Positions 12,268 through 22,986 are shown, counted from the first letter of the stretch. The stretch: 64,000 nt of DNA from Aphanomyces cochlioides (GCA_019828595.1 JAHQRK010000006.1:992001-1056000), one strand, 5' to 3'. Notes: generated by a model not told the origin, from the sequence alone. Numbers and translations: made by a program.

Positions 12268-12780
12268 ATGCGCATGGAACGAAAGAAAGCGACAGGGGGA
12301 ATGGAATATGTGTCTCAAGAAACGCCTATGGGTGCTGACGATGGCACAGGTAGATTCCTTGCACCTCTCAAGATCGAATGCAGACCGTCTTGTGAAAAGG
12401 AAATGTTTGCGTCACGATCGTTTCGTCCGAGGAAACGCGTCTTGCACCCTCGCCATACCGGCACATACACCTTGATTCCCAAGCCAGCAAGGATTCCGGA
12501 ACCAAGTCGTTGGAGTCAACGCAAAGAGGAAAGTACAACTGCCATTCGATCGCCGCATGAGGATGTTGTCAGTGGTCGCAAGACAAGCAAATCACTGCAG
12601 TATGAGCTGCACGATGGACATGCTCGTTTTGTCAAACCGGAGTCGTTGAGTGATCGAGGAAATGATCAAAAATCCCAATGCACGCATGGTGCATTATACA
12701 GGCTATCATTCCTCGTTCGACATACACGTATCCTTTGTGTCTCAAATCCTGTAAGATTCAGAATCGCGTTCGAACAGTAG
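12268..12780 (+). CDS. Hypothetical basic protein
   Basis: A 170-residue open frame starting at ATG 12268. It is basic, with RPRKRVLHPRHTGTYTLIPK near the middle, and lacks a signal peptide or membrane segment. It matches no family I recognise. It is divergent from the amino-acid transporter, 170 bp away. The last 40 residues may be misread: after about 12660 another frame gives a more protein-like ending (MVHYTGYHSSFDIHVSF), so an intron or a frameshift near 12640-12660 is possible. Confidence 0.45.
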   Translation: MRMERKKATGGMEYVSQETPMGADDGTGRFLAPLKIECRPSCEKEMFASRSFRPRKRVLHPRHTGTYTLIPKPARIPEPSRWSQRKEESTTAIRSPHEDVVSGRKTSKSLQYELHDGHARFVKPESLSDRGNDQKSQCTHGALYRLSFLVRHTRILCVSNPVRFRIAFEQ

Positions 12781-12985
12781 GCGAGTTCCATGTTGTTTGA
12801 AGGACAACCTGCGTCGAAAGAGAGAGGGCAATAAGACAGACAAGCAAAATAGCATGGGGAAAGTGAATTGGTTCCTCTTAGCATCCATTCTTCAACCAGC
12901 CGCGACTGCATGGCACAATTCAATACATGTTGACGAGGGTTGAATCTGGTACTATCCTGCACGCGCTTGGGGGCCCAACATAAAC

Positions 12986-13370
12986 TTAATCGGAACCGAC
13001 AGAGCGGGTGTAGATGAGTTGGCAACGGTGCTTGGTCACGCACTTGATTTCGCCCTTTTGTTCCAATTCAAAGATGGCAGCACGGGCCAAAGCCGCGTTG
13101 ACCTTAAGACGTTCGACGACGGCAGAGGCAGTGATCAACTTCATCTTGGGCACTTCCTTGCACATACGTTCGTACGTTTCTTGGTCGAAGAGGACCTTGT
13201 TGGCGGTCTTTTCACGGACCTTGCCCTTGGACCATTTCTTCTTGCCCTTGCCACGGCCACCAGCCAAAGCGGCGGCCATCTTTTGTTCCTTGGTCTTTTG
13301 TTGGGTCTTAGGAGGCTACACATTCCACGACATCATCATCCTGTCCATGCTTCCTACGCTAGCTTACCAT
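12986..13370 (-). CDS. RPS25: 40S ribosomal protein eS25
   Basis: Component of the small ribosomal subunit near the E-site and important for some IRES-driven initiation. The core [42 protein letters not shown] and RCQLIYTR match eS25 along its whole length, including the winged-helix part. The 52-bp intron at 13367-13316 follows the start codon directly, so exon 1 contributes only ATG; exon 2 (13315-12986) starts [12 protein letters not shown]. Mature length is 110 residues, as usual. An internal ATG at 13279 lies in frame but would remove the basic N-terminus. Confidence 0.93.
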
Positions 13371-14374
13371 GGTGAGAGGTGCTTAGTAGTTCCCCGAAAA
13401 CTAAAACTGGCCGATACATTCCTTGGTCCAGCGCTCGACTGCCAGTCAAGATGGCATTTTCATATTTTTATGTGTTTTCATACAAACATTTACATATTTT
13501 ATTTAAATTTTCATCGCGACAGCTGATTCGCTGATTCGATTAGTGGTTTTAAAAAATAAAAAAATATTATTCGCTGAAAACTAATTGATTTTCTACTAAT
13601 CAAATTTATGTTGAATGTCATTGCCATTTTCTCGCTCATGAGAGTGTCGCGGTGTGTCTGCAAGGATATGCTTGAGTCTTGATAGTAATAGAGGCTCGCA
13701 GGTAGAGAAGAAACAAGATCGATTCTTTGATAAGCTCATATTGGAGAGCCCTGCACGAGCAACAGCTTGTGCTCAGTGGGAAAATGTCGAGTTGCCCTGA
13801 AATACAAGTGCAAGTCACAGCGTCAAGTAGCGAAAAGGATCTCACTTCTACCTAACGAGACAACGACTAGAAACATATAGATCGACTAAGCTAGACGGTG
13901 GGAAATAACACATTGGCATTACTGAGACTACATGAGGAAATGACAGCCTTCTAGCAGGGAGAGAACAAGCAAGGAGAAAATTGGAGAACTGACAGTAAAC
14001 GATCCCAGCAGTCTTGCATTAAGTCATAGCAGCGCCGGGCTGAAAAGTAAGGTCATGCCCTTCTTAATGTGATGAGCTCGAATGCTTTCCACAAAAGAGT
14101 GATCCTTCGACACTCGCTTTCATTTAGTCAAGCAATCGGAAAATTGAATGACGGGACACTGTGCGTTTTGAGTTCTCGTGGCAGATTATATCATGACTAT
14201 GTGTTGGCATACAAGGAATCAAGCGTTCAATGACTCTGTAGGAGGAATTTCTCCCTCCGACATTTGACTTTAACCGCAAATGGAGCCATGCAATCGTACT
14301 CAGTGAAGCCCAGACACGTTGCTTCTGACGAGAATGCTGAGGACTGCCGCAAAAAAAACATTCATTCAAATGGA
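13371..14374. other. Intergenic, AT-rich, no gene recognised
   Basis: One kilobase between eS25 and the M24-fold gene. The first 250 bp, upstream of eS25, are strongly AT-rich. No coding pattern or RNA gene was recognised. Confidence 0.5.
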
Positions 14375-15703
14375 TCAAACTTGGATATGCAAAATGTCAG
14401 GACGTGCGTATTCTTTGCCATTGATCGTGTGGCGGACAAGAGGCCATTCGTCAGTGGCTTTGGTCAAAATCTCAACTTCTCCATTCTCATGCAAAAGTAT
14501 CGTGTCCTCCGATTTGGTTCCTGCAATGGATGGATTCCACGCATAGGCATGAAAGGCTTTGATTGGGGTCTAGTTAGGGGTCAAATGTCAACCATCGCCC
14601 GATTTTAGCGATCTTACCGTTGTCGATGGAGTTGCCAACCATTCGCGACCTTTGTAGCCTGAGACTCCGCCTTGGTGGTGAAATGTCCATTCGTTCGGGA
14701 AGCCCTGCGAAGCATAAGCGTCTTGGATGGCATAGAGAACATCTGCTGCTGAAACGCCGATACGCGTAGCAGCAAGAGAGGCAGCATCAACATAAGTGAC
14801 GGCATCATGGCGGCGGCGAAGATCAGCTGGAATGGTGGAGTCCGACGAAACATGGACCATCCGGGTAAGATTGGCAATGAGGCCACCACGGCGACCGCAG
14901 AGCACAAGCATGACTTTGTTGACCACTTTCTTCGTTGTAGGAAGAGGATGACGAATGGTATCGGCACGGTCATCAGCAGCGATCAAGAGCACCACGACAT
15001 CAATGGCCAACGTGACGCAGCGCTGGGCAATCGCAGCACCGATTTCCCATTCGGCCAAGCCAGGGCGAACAGTGTGCGCAACTTGAGAGAGAACAGCACT
15101 ACAATCTTTGCCAAGGAGGCGATATCGTTCAATGTCGAAGGGAGTGAGGTCTTGTCGAAGCGTGCACAGAGCAGAATCGAAGGAAGGATCAGTGTCAAAA
15201 AGTACAGTGCCCCCAGTTGACAAAGTTGCTGCAGCGGTTTGAACACTTCTGGCTTCATACCATGGCGCTTCAAGGATCTACCAGCAATACAATCAATCGA
15301 AAGCTTTAAAAATCAACAATACCTCCAGAGGGAGACCAGCGAGCTCTTCATTGAGAAAGCGATGCCCCTCAATGTTGTTGGCAATCAGAACAGCTCGGGA
15401 TTGATCAACATAAATGCTTCCAACGCCACCTGAACGACTTGTCATGGAAATCAATGGCATTATTTACCTTCCGTCGCTTGGAAAATGTGATTGCGTCCCC
15501 CTCCTGTGAGCCACGCAAAGTTATTCGCAAGACTCAAGACCCCAGCATTTGCTTTCAACTCCGTGAGAAGAGCTCGCCTATCAAACCACCATCAAACGAT
15601 GGACAAGCGAGGAATCGTACAGCTTCTTCAGCTTCAGTTCAAAGTCAGCAGCGCGTCCGGTGGGTACTTCATGGAATGGCGCATAGTACGGAGGCGATGG
15701 CAT
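14375..15703 (-). CDS. M24-fold (aminopeptidase P-like) protein without metal ligands
   Basis: Five exons can be joined into about 375 residues: ATG 15703, introns near 15606-15563, 15470-15434, 15330-15285 and 14629-14585, stop 14375. The N-terminal part (RALLTELKANAGVLSLANNFAWLTGGG) is the creatinase/prolidase N-domain, and the C-terminal part carries the pita-bread fold with FHHQGGVSGYKGRE and NPSIAGTKSEDTIL. In true M24B peptidases the two metal-binding Asp sit in a DFG...SDxTR stretch. Here the matching segment is LVLCGRRGGLIANLTR, where both Asp are missing, while the downstream His and Glu regions remain. It is therefore likely a binding protein or an enzyme with another mechanism. No signal peptide is visible. 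Confidence 0.75.
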
Positions 15704-16454
15704 CTTGCGACTTGATTGACCGACTGTCAATTCGAAACTGGTTGACTTTCCGCGTCAAGATTGCCTTTTCCCTCACCGGAAAGTATCATTTTATCCAATT
15801 CTGGATGAATTTTGATACAAAATGATACAAAATCTGAAGATCAGAAGGCGAGACACGCACCATGTGGCATCCTGAAGCGTGGGAGGTTGACAAAGTCTTG
15901 TCCCTTGTCCACCTCAGGTCCACTGTAGACAGCAGAAGGATCACTTTGCTCTACCAGGGCCATCCTCCTGCTGCGCAAAAGCTTCAATTGCGCGAGAAGA
16001 ATGAGGATTGCAATCGCGAACGATCATTGCGGCGTGAGGGCTGAATGATCCAAGAGGGCTTCGTGATACAAGAGTCGAACGTCAACGGTGTGTTCTGGAC
16101 GAGCTTACAGGCATTCATTTCCTTCTTGCATACCTTTGGGTGGAGCTTCGGTATTCTGTTTCTTCTCGGGAAATGAGGTATGACTGTCCTGCGACTGAAC
16201 TATTAATAGTATGGTCTGAAGAATCGTGGACTGGACACAATTGCCTGATCAAGTTGAACACTTTTTCCATCAATGCGAAGCGTAAAGATCAATGTGAACA
16301 CAAAAGTTGCGCGAAGACTAGGCGCCAAGATGGTCCAGTCCAGTGGACTGTGTTCATTGGATTTGACATCCGAGGCAACTGCCACAAGCCGTTGAGTCCA
16401 TTCGACTCATTCGATTTCCTTGCGAGCAACGTTTGTGTTCGCACTAAGTTGGGA
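15704..16454. other. Intergenic, no supported gene
   Basis: About 750 bp with only short open frames. None is recognisable, and no splice pattern joining them into a protein was found. It leads into transposase remains. Confidence 0.4.
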
Positions 16455-17170
16455 TTATTGTGCCTCTCAAAGGTGAAGCGCTCATTTCGCGATTGCGACG
16501 CTCTTGCATGCCAGCTGAAGCTAGAAAGAAAGACCCCACGACGGAAGAAAAACGCCACATCTTAAACGCCTTCAATCAAACAATCCTGACTGGAAGACGA
16601 TTGCCAGCCATAATTGTGTTTCCCTGTCAACCGCGTGGCGTGTGGTTTTAAACAACCGTGCTGAAGTTTTGCCTCGTGGTGGGCCACGACAAGAACGCAC
16701 AAAAGTTACACCGAAAATGCTTGAAGCATTGGAGCGCTACTTAGGGGGATTTGTCACTACACCCTCAAGGAGATGCAGCAATTCATTGCCTTCGAATTTG
16801 ATGAAGTTATCACTATCAACCATGAGTCGTCACATTCGTGGCATGGTCTTCACTTTGAATCAAACCCATCTTGAGCCTTCCACTTGCAACAACCAAGTGA
16901 ACAAGAGAAAGCGACAGGCGTTTGCTCAAAAGCTCCTTCAGCACCGGATAATACGCACCGATGGAATGCCATCGGTCGTGACGCCAACAGGCCATCCTAA
17001 TGCAATTGTTTTCTTGTCATATGAAGCCTCTCCATGAGCAGCAAACACACCGTCGCTCGCGTGCTTCCAAAGGCCCCCTGCTGCGAAGAAGAGGGGGATT
17101 GCATAGGGGGCTAACCACAAAATGACTAAACCGTGTCATAGGCTTTGTTTAACTAAAGAAATATTGAAAT
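16455..17170 (+). pseudogene. Decayed DDE (IS630/Tc1-like superfamily) transposase
   Basis: Pieces of one transposase lie in all three frames. The N-terminal helix-turn-helix reads TEEKRHILNAFNQT and, after a frameshift at about 16590, DWKTIASHN...STAWRVVLNN, then RGGPRQERTKVTPKMLEALE. Further frameshifts follow near 16745 and 16955, with SRHIRGMVFTL and KRQAFAQKLLQHR before the catalytic part dissolves. It resembles the oomycete DDE superfamily endonuclease proteins with an RGGxR linker. No terminal repeats were found around it. It cannot encode an active enzyme. Confidence 0.6.
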
Positions 17171-17668
17171 GACATCGGAGGACATGCAATATGGCGCGTG
17201 ACCAGTTCACATTGATCGCAAGTTTGGCGTTTTATATTGCATCTCGCATAAAATCAGCGTTTTCTATTTGGTTTCTTTCCACATTGATGGGGTCAACTCG
17301 ATCAAGCAAAGGTGTTGAATGACCCTTGGAATCCAAGGAAGCAGCGAATATCAAGAGTGTACATCACTCGTTGCTAAACAAGCAAAGCAGTACTCTTGAA
17401 GCGTAACCTACTTTGCCAGTCGTCCCTGTTGCAGCTCCAAAACTTTCATTCCTTCACGATCTGAGCTTTGACCCGGAATCAAAAATACATGAGCCTAATA
17501 TTGCAAGTCCGGTGGTGTCGAAAACTTTCTCCTCGGCGTGCTGATGCATCTCCAAAATCTCCAGGACTAACGTTAGTCGATTGACGTACAAACGACGACC
17601 TCGAGAATTCAACCAATCAGAAGGTCAAATGCACAAAGGCAGCAACCAGTGTCCCCGTTTGTCCAAAA
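17171..17668. other. Intergenic, nothing recognised
   Basis: About 500 bp upstream of the Asp-rich secreted protein gene. No coding or repeat structure is evident. Confidence 0.4.
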
Positions 17669-18040
17669 ATGCGTGTGATTGTTGGCATGGCAGTGTGCGC
17701 TGCCGTGGCCTTGTCATGGCAGCCGAGCCAAGACACTCCCGTCATGCAACGACTTCGCGCGCAAGAAGCCATGAACTACCATCTAGACGTCGCAGGAGCG
17801 GAAGATGACGACGAAGGCGAGGCTCCACTCTCCCAAGAGAATGACGAATACGGAAACGATGAAAATGAAAACAATTCAAGTGACACAAACAACACCGACA
17901 ACAAGAAAGACGATAAGGCCGTTGCCGCCAAGGGAAGAGATGAAGGAAATGACCCGCACGAGTCTGACGTCCACAAAAAAGACGACGATGACGATGACGA
18001 CGACGATGATGATGATGACGATGATTGTAACCGTGCATAG
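17669..18040 (+). CDS. Small secreted Asp-rich acidic protein
   Basis: A single-exon 123-residue protein. Residues 1-16 (MRVIVGMAVCAAVALS) look like a cleavable signal peptide. The rest is highly acidic and disordered, rich in D, E and N, and ends in an unbroken run of Asp at about residues 105-119 followed by CNRA. The Asp run is encoded by a GAC/GAT trinucleotide tract (17980-18024), so its length probably varies among strains. Cation binding in the wall or endomembrane system is a guess. It could also be a spurious frame over a microsatellite, but the signal peptide argues for a gene. Confidence 0.5.
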   Translation: MRVIVGMAVCAAVALSWQPSQDTPVMQRLRAQEAMNYHLDVAGAEDDDEGEAPLSQENDEYGNDENENNSSDTNNTDNKKDDKAVAAKGRDEGNDPHESDVHKKDDDDDDDDDDDDDDDCNRA

Positions 18041-18316
18041 CTGGCAGGTACATAAGATGAGGGCGCGGTCTGTGCATTGACCTGGCGGCCTGCAGTAGCG
18101 GTTCCCCGCGCTCTGCTGTGTGAACGACTGGCCTTGGGAGGCCACAGAAGTTGAAGCTCCTAGTGAGGCTGTGCGATAGCCAACGAGAAACAAGACAGGA
18201 ATGAGACTTAGGTTGCTTTAACTTTAATTCACTCTTACATTTCAGTCGCAGTTCACACGCGCCTGATATCCTCTGCGCCTGGTTACACCTGATAGCACTC
18301 TAGTTCGTCCAGGACC

Positions 18317-19437
18317 ATGGACGCTGCACCCGCAACGTCGACGATCGACGTTTCCCACTTCTCACCCGAACAGTAAGCTACTCTGACCGAGCTGCTTCGC
18401 TTGATCCCCGAGAACATCGTTCGGGGATTGTTCAGTGGGGTGAACCCTCAAGACCAGATCATAGTCATTGAGAGCTTCCGCCTGCATGGCGAAGCAGCCG
18501 CGCAGTCAGCGGCCCATGCCGCTGCGCAACACACTCAAGAAGAGGCGGCGTTGCTCTATGAAGCAGACCTGATCGCCAGCCTTGAAGAGTCCAACAGGGA
18601 CCTGGCTGACCAAGCCAGACGACCCGAAAACCCCTCACCGGGAATTGACGACATCTTCATCGACTCCAGAGTGTCGCGCGACCGACCTCTGAAGCTCGAA
18701 GTGTCAAAATATGGCGGCGCCGCGGACGAGCACATGTTCCGCTGGTTTCCGAAGTGAAACTCGCCCTTCGCGCCCAGCTCGTAACGAACGAGACACTGCG
18801 CGTCGCTTTCGCGCTATCCAACTTGCAAGGTCGAGCCCGAGACTGGGCCTACAACTTTCACATGTTGGACGACGAGGCCTTCCCCACGTTCGATTCCTTG
18901 ATTGAACAACTCAAGGAGCAGTACGTTCACTCGAACATCGAAATGCGCTATCGCGCAAAGTTCAACCAAGCCAAGCAAGCCAAGGGAACTATTCAGGAGT
19001 TTGTGAAGGAACTTCGTTCCATCCTCGGGTCCCTCGAGAACTCCTACAAGATCGACGAGATCGGTCGAGTCTCGGTCTTTATGTACGGCCTGAATCAAGG
19101 CCCAGCTCGTGACGAGCTTTTCCGTTTGCAGCCTCAAAGATTCAATAAGGCAATCAGCATCGCGCTGAACACGGAACATTCGCGCGGTTTAGCGCGTTCT
19201 TCCGGCGGATCCCCCGATGTCTCAGTGGACATTGAGATCTCGCGAATGGAAGCGGCCTCTGGTGAAGAGCGCCGCTGTTTCAATTGTGGCCAGACTGGTC
19301 ACTTCGCAAGGAAATGCCCTCAGCCTTCACTGGCAAGGAAGAACCCGAATTACCCCCCACACCGCTCGCGCTGTGGTGCCTATCGTGGGCGTGGGCGTGG
19401 CTACGGCCATCGCCAGGGGAAAGAGAATTCCCAGTAG
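18317..19437 (+). pseudogene. Gypsy gag polyprotein remnant
   Basis: Starts at ATG 18317 and meets a TAA at 18374-18376 where the sense codon CAA would fit. The frame is otherwise open to 18745, where a one-base shift is needed to go on as KLALRAQLVTNETLRVAFAL. The retrotransposon gag capsid domain covers roughly 18700-19150 (GRARDWAYNF...LKEQYVH). A CCHC zinc knuckle, CFNCGQTGHFARKC, lies at 19278-19319 and is followed by a basic Arg/Gly tail. The frame ends at TAG 19435-19437. Confidence 0.8.
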
Positions 19438-19457
19438 GCGCGGGGTGACCTACTGGG

Positions 19458-21905
19458 ACAACTCTAGGCTCTGATGAAGAGCGTTCCGGCATACCGCCTG
19501 TTCGTCAGAACCTAGCCTCTGACACATTACTGTGTCAACTGGGACAGCATACTACGATGCTGCATGTCGAGATGCCCGTGGAGGGCTTCTCCCGAAAGCT
19601 CCGAGTCTTAATCGACTGTGGAGCGTCGAAGAATTTTGCCCGTCGACAGACGCTCGAAGAGAATGCGAGCCTCTATGCCGAGGTCGACAGCGGCACGTCT
19701 CTGACTGAGACTGTGCGCGTCAAGTTGGGTGATGGGTCGGTAGTGACCGCACCCAAGAGATCAGTGCGCCTGTTAACACAGGTTGGCACGTTCAGTAGTC
19801 TGGAAGACTACTTCGTTATAGACCTAGATGAGCGCTGGGACCTCATCCTAGGCATGGGATGGTTGGAGAAACACCAGCCCTGCATAAACTGGCGGGCCAA
19901 GACCATCCATGAGGTCGGCCCCGACTTTCTCAAAAGCCATATGGGCATGGAGAGTAATGAGCCCATCCCCTCGCCAGCTGGCGATGAGCAGTTAGCTACG
20001 CTGCGTCAGCTCCAGGCTACGGGAAAGTCGACACGCCAGGGCGGTCCTATGTCTTCCAAGGAAGATATTGGCCGTCAGGCCTTCAACAACACTTGGGCAA
20101 ATACCCGACGGACTGGGTTGCCTGTGTACAAGAGTAATGCCCAACGGACCGGGCTTAAAGTCTCCTTCGCGAGTGCACCGACGGACCGAGTGCACGGAGA
20201 CGTGATTGTTGAAGAGGATGCGTTGGAGCGCAGTCCTATGCCGACGCTGCCCGTGTCTGGGCGCGTCTTTGCTGAAGATGTCATTTTGTCGCATTGCGAC
20301 TTGACTGAGCTGCCGAAGACAGCTGAAGAAATATGCAAGCTCGAAGAAATGAGCTTTGCCGAGTTTAGAAGTGCTCTGCGCTCCCAGCGCATCACCAGTA
20401 TCGCAGTGATACAGAGTGTCGATGAGATTGACCTCTATACGACGTCCGCGGAGGATCCGGACGTAGCTGGCGAGACACCGCCAGCACACTCTCGCGTATG
20501 GGATAGGCTCCGAACGAGCCCGTTTTACCCCCTCGTGAAGGAATACGAGGATATCTTCCCGGAGGAAGTTCCCGCGAGACTGCCCAAGGACAAGGGCGTG
20601 CGTCATGAGATTGACTTTACGCCAGAGACAAAGTGGTGTGTCACTCGACAGTGGCCACTACCACGTGAGCAAGTCGAGTTCATCGACTCATTCTTCGCTG
20701 CACGCAAGAAGGGGCACGTACGGGAGAGTACGTCGCCACACTCGAGTCCGACCTTCTGCGTCAAGAAGCCTAGCGGCTCTTGGCGAATCGTTCATGCTTA
20801 TAACAAGCTGAACGCAGCCACCATCCCGGCGCAAACGCCGATTCCCAGGAAAGATGTCATCATTGACAGCATGGGTGGTTCGACGATCTTTTCAACGATC
20901 GATCTGCGCGACGGATTCTATCTAATCCTCATGCGCGCATGTGACGTTCCCAAGACAGCTGTCTCGACGCCATCGAGCATGCTGTGGGAGTGGCTGGTGA
21001 TGCCACAAGGGCTCGCTAATGCCCCAGCGACCTTCAACCGAATGGTCACGCAAAAGTTGCGCCCGCTGCGCGACTTTGCGCCGTCGTACTTCGACGACAT
21101 ATACGTGCACAGCCGTGCAGACAAGAATCGCACCGACGTGCAAGTCCATTTTGGACACCTGCGGCAGGTCTTTTAGACGCTGCGAGACGCAGGATTGTAT
21201 GCCAACTTACAGAAGTGTATGTTCGGCGTTGAAGAAATACCCGTACTTGGGGAGTACGTTGGTATCAATGGATGTCGGTCAGACCCGGCCAAAGTCACCA
21301 CGATCACAACTTGGCCTGTCCCGGCCACTGTGACAGAGCTCCGCAGCTGGCTTGGTCTTGCGACCTACCTTCACAAGTTTTCAAAGAACTTTGCCGACAT
21401 CGCAACGCCGCTGACGCGGCTATTAATGAAGGATGTCCAGTGGGACTGGACACAAGAATGTCAAGAGGCTTTTGACGGCATCAAGGCCAGCCTCACGCAA
21501 GCGCCGATCCTGGCGTTGCCTGACTTCAATCGACCATTCTCGGTCGTCTGTGATGCATCTGTGCGAACAATAGGTTGCTGCCTCATGCAAAAGGATGACG
21601 AGGGTCGTGACCGACCCGTCTCCTATCAGTCACGGCAGCTGCGCGCTGCTGAGCGCAACTATCCGGTCCATGACCTAGAATTACTGGCGATGAAATACGC
21701 CTTGGTCAAATTCCGCATCTACCTTCTCGGCTTCAAGCCGTTTACGGTATACACGGATCACGCGTCCTTACGGACTGCTGTGAACTCGCCGCACATCTCT
21801 GACCGGATGGCCAGGTGGCTCGCGTTTTTCGCGGAATACAACATGACTGTTGAGTACAAACCAGGTCGTACCAACGTCATTGCAGACGCGCTGTCGCGCC
21901 GTCCA
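19458..21905 (+). pseudogene. Gypsy pol remnant: protease, RT, RNase H
   Basis: The open frame (from about 19458, first ATG 19557) begins with an aspartic protease whose active site reads LIDCGAS, where Ser or Thr is usual in place of Cys. A reverse transcriptase follows with DLRDGFY, the catalytic SYFDDIYVHS and MPQGLANAPATF. An in-frame TAG at 21174-21176 separates RT from the connection domain and RNase H. The RNase H keeps its acidic residues in VVCDAS, DLELLAMK and VYTDHASL, and ends at the usual linker GRTNVIADALSRRP. After that the frame enters Tc1 sequence. No integrase is found. Confidence 0.88.
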
Positions 21906-22738
21906 GCGAGGAGGAACCTTATTATTGACTCCTCTGGCGAAACGCCATCTAATTCGAGACGCTTGCAAGACCGGTGCGTCGGCCAAAAAGCTCAAAAAGG
22001 ATTGCAACTCGATGTCTCTATTCGTACAGTGCAAGACATCCTTCACAAGTCCCCCCGTCTCGAATTTGTGAAGCGTCTTGCAACACCAAAGCTCACCGAA
22101 GAGCACAAAATTGCTCGAATAGAGTTTGCTCTTGGTCACCTTGAAGCTCCTCCAAATTGGAGGAAAGTCATCTGGTCAGATGAAAAAAAAATTAATCTCG
22201 ATGGCCCCGACGGGTGGCAATACTACTGGCACGATTTGATGCGCGATCCCGAATACCGTTTTGCTCGAAAATTTGGCGGCCCAAGTGTCATGGTGTGGGC
22301 AGGATTTTCCTGTATTGGAAAAACCAAAATATTGTTTTTACAAGGGAATCAAGACTCAGAGGATTACATTTATACGCTACAAGATGGCCTCTTTGACTTT
22401 GCCCACCTGCACTATGGCAATGATTTCCTCTTTCAGCAAGATGGGGCGTCCATTCATCGCTCAAAAGTAACTGCCAAGTTTTTAGAAGACGAAAAAGTAA
22501 TCCTTTTCGACCATCCTGCGCTGTCTCCTGACCTAAACCCTATCGAAAACTTATGGGAATCCTTGCCCGCGAAGTCTATGCTGATGGCAAACAATACGAC
22601 TCATTGGATGAGCTCAAAAGCTCCATTGAACGAGAATGGGAGAAAATTTCCATCCACACCCTTGAAAATCTCGTTGCGAGCATGCCCCGCCGCTGTATTG
22701 GCGTCATTCAAGCTAATGGAGGCATTACAAAGTATTAG
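21906..22738 (+). pseudogene. Tc1-like transposase with two frameshifts
   Basis: The N-terminal helix-turn-helix (LLTPLAKRHLIRDACKTG) is in one frame to about 22010. The frame then shifts to give VSIRTVQDILHK and the DDE catalytic core: first Asp in VIWSDEKKINLDGPDGW, second in FLFQQDGASIHRS, third acidic residue in SPDLNPIENLWE. A second shift near 22553 is needed to complete the C-terminus (DSLDELKSSIEREWE...MPRRCIGVIQANGG), which ends at TAG 22736. By chance the middle part is in frame with the preceding gypsy RNase H, giving a 543-codon composite frame (21195-22826). Confidence 0.85.
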
Positions 22739-22788
22739 TGATCGTTCGATAATGAATAATGCATTCCTACATGATCAGTTGTGTCAAT

Positions 22789-22815
22789 GTCCTATACTTT
22801 CTGCGCCCTCAGTGT
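22789..22815 (+). repeat. Inner direct repeat of Tc1 3' end
   Basis: Near-identical to 22962-22986 (one substitution in the first 18 bases, then divergence). Together they make an IR/DR-like transposase binding pair. Confidence 0.6.
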
Positions 22816-22961
22816 CCATGAATTGACAGAGTTGCATGATAGTTCATGTCTAAAACACCATTTGATATCATCCCTGCACTCATCTACGATTTCTTTATGT
22901 CTAATCCACGACAGTTGTCTGCTAAACTTACATCACTCGTGTTATCGTGGAAAAGTCGCGG

Positions 22962-22986
22962 TGTCCTATACTTCCTGCGCGCACTG
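22962..22986 (+). repeat. Outer direct repeat and 3' terminus of the Tc1 element
   Basis: Ends in CACTG directly before TATA; the reverse complement starts CAGTGCGCGCAGGAAG, a typical Tc1/mariner terminus. Confidence 0.6.

Larger units (their letters stand above)
18317..21905 (+). mobile_element. Ty3/gypsy LTR retrotransposon, broken, 3' end missing
   Basis: Gag, protease, reverse transcriptase and RNase H are present in order. The integrase, any chromodomain and the 3' LTR are absent: at about 21905 the sequence passes straight into a Tc1-type transposase. No 5' LTR could be delimited in 18050-18316. Disruptions include an in-frame TAA at 18374, a frameshift near 18745, stops between gag and pol (from 19435) and an in-frame TAG at 21174. 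Codon use is GC-rich compared with the AT-rich flanks. The element is not mobile on its own. Confidence 0.88.
21906..22986 (+). mobile_element. Tc1/mariner element, 5'-truncated, with IR/DR-type 3' end
   Basis: A Tc1-like transposase region followed by a 3' terminal structure. The 3' end carries two direct repeats of one motif, TGTCCTATACTTTCTGCG at 22789 (inner) and TGTCCTATACTTCCTGCG at 22962 (outer). The outer copy runs to CACTG at 22986 and is followed by TA, as expected for the TA target of this superfamily. Two repeats about 150 bp apart inside one terminal region is the IR/DR arrangement known from some Tc1 elements. The matching 5' inverted repeat is absent; gypsy RNase H sequence stands in its place. 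Confidence 0.75.

Noticed and set aside
12986..13279. eS25 starting at the internal ATG 13279
   Set aside because: This would remove the basic N-terminal extension typical of eS25; splicing to ATG 13370 gives the normal length.
19992..20606. A 204-codon minus-strand open frame inside gypsy pol
   Set aside because: Antisense to the protease/RT region, with no family resemblance; explained by GC-rich codons of the retrotransposon.
21195..22826. A 543-codon frame as a genuine RNase H-transposase fusion gene
   Set aside because: The transposase part needs two frameshifts to be complete (near 22010 and 22553), and the frame agreement across the junction is accidental because the Tc1 N-terminus lies in another frame. 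Kept as a finding on chimerism but not as a functional gene.
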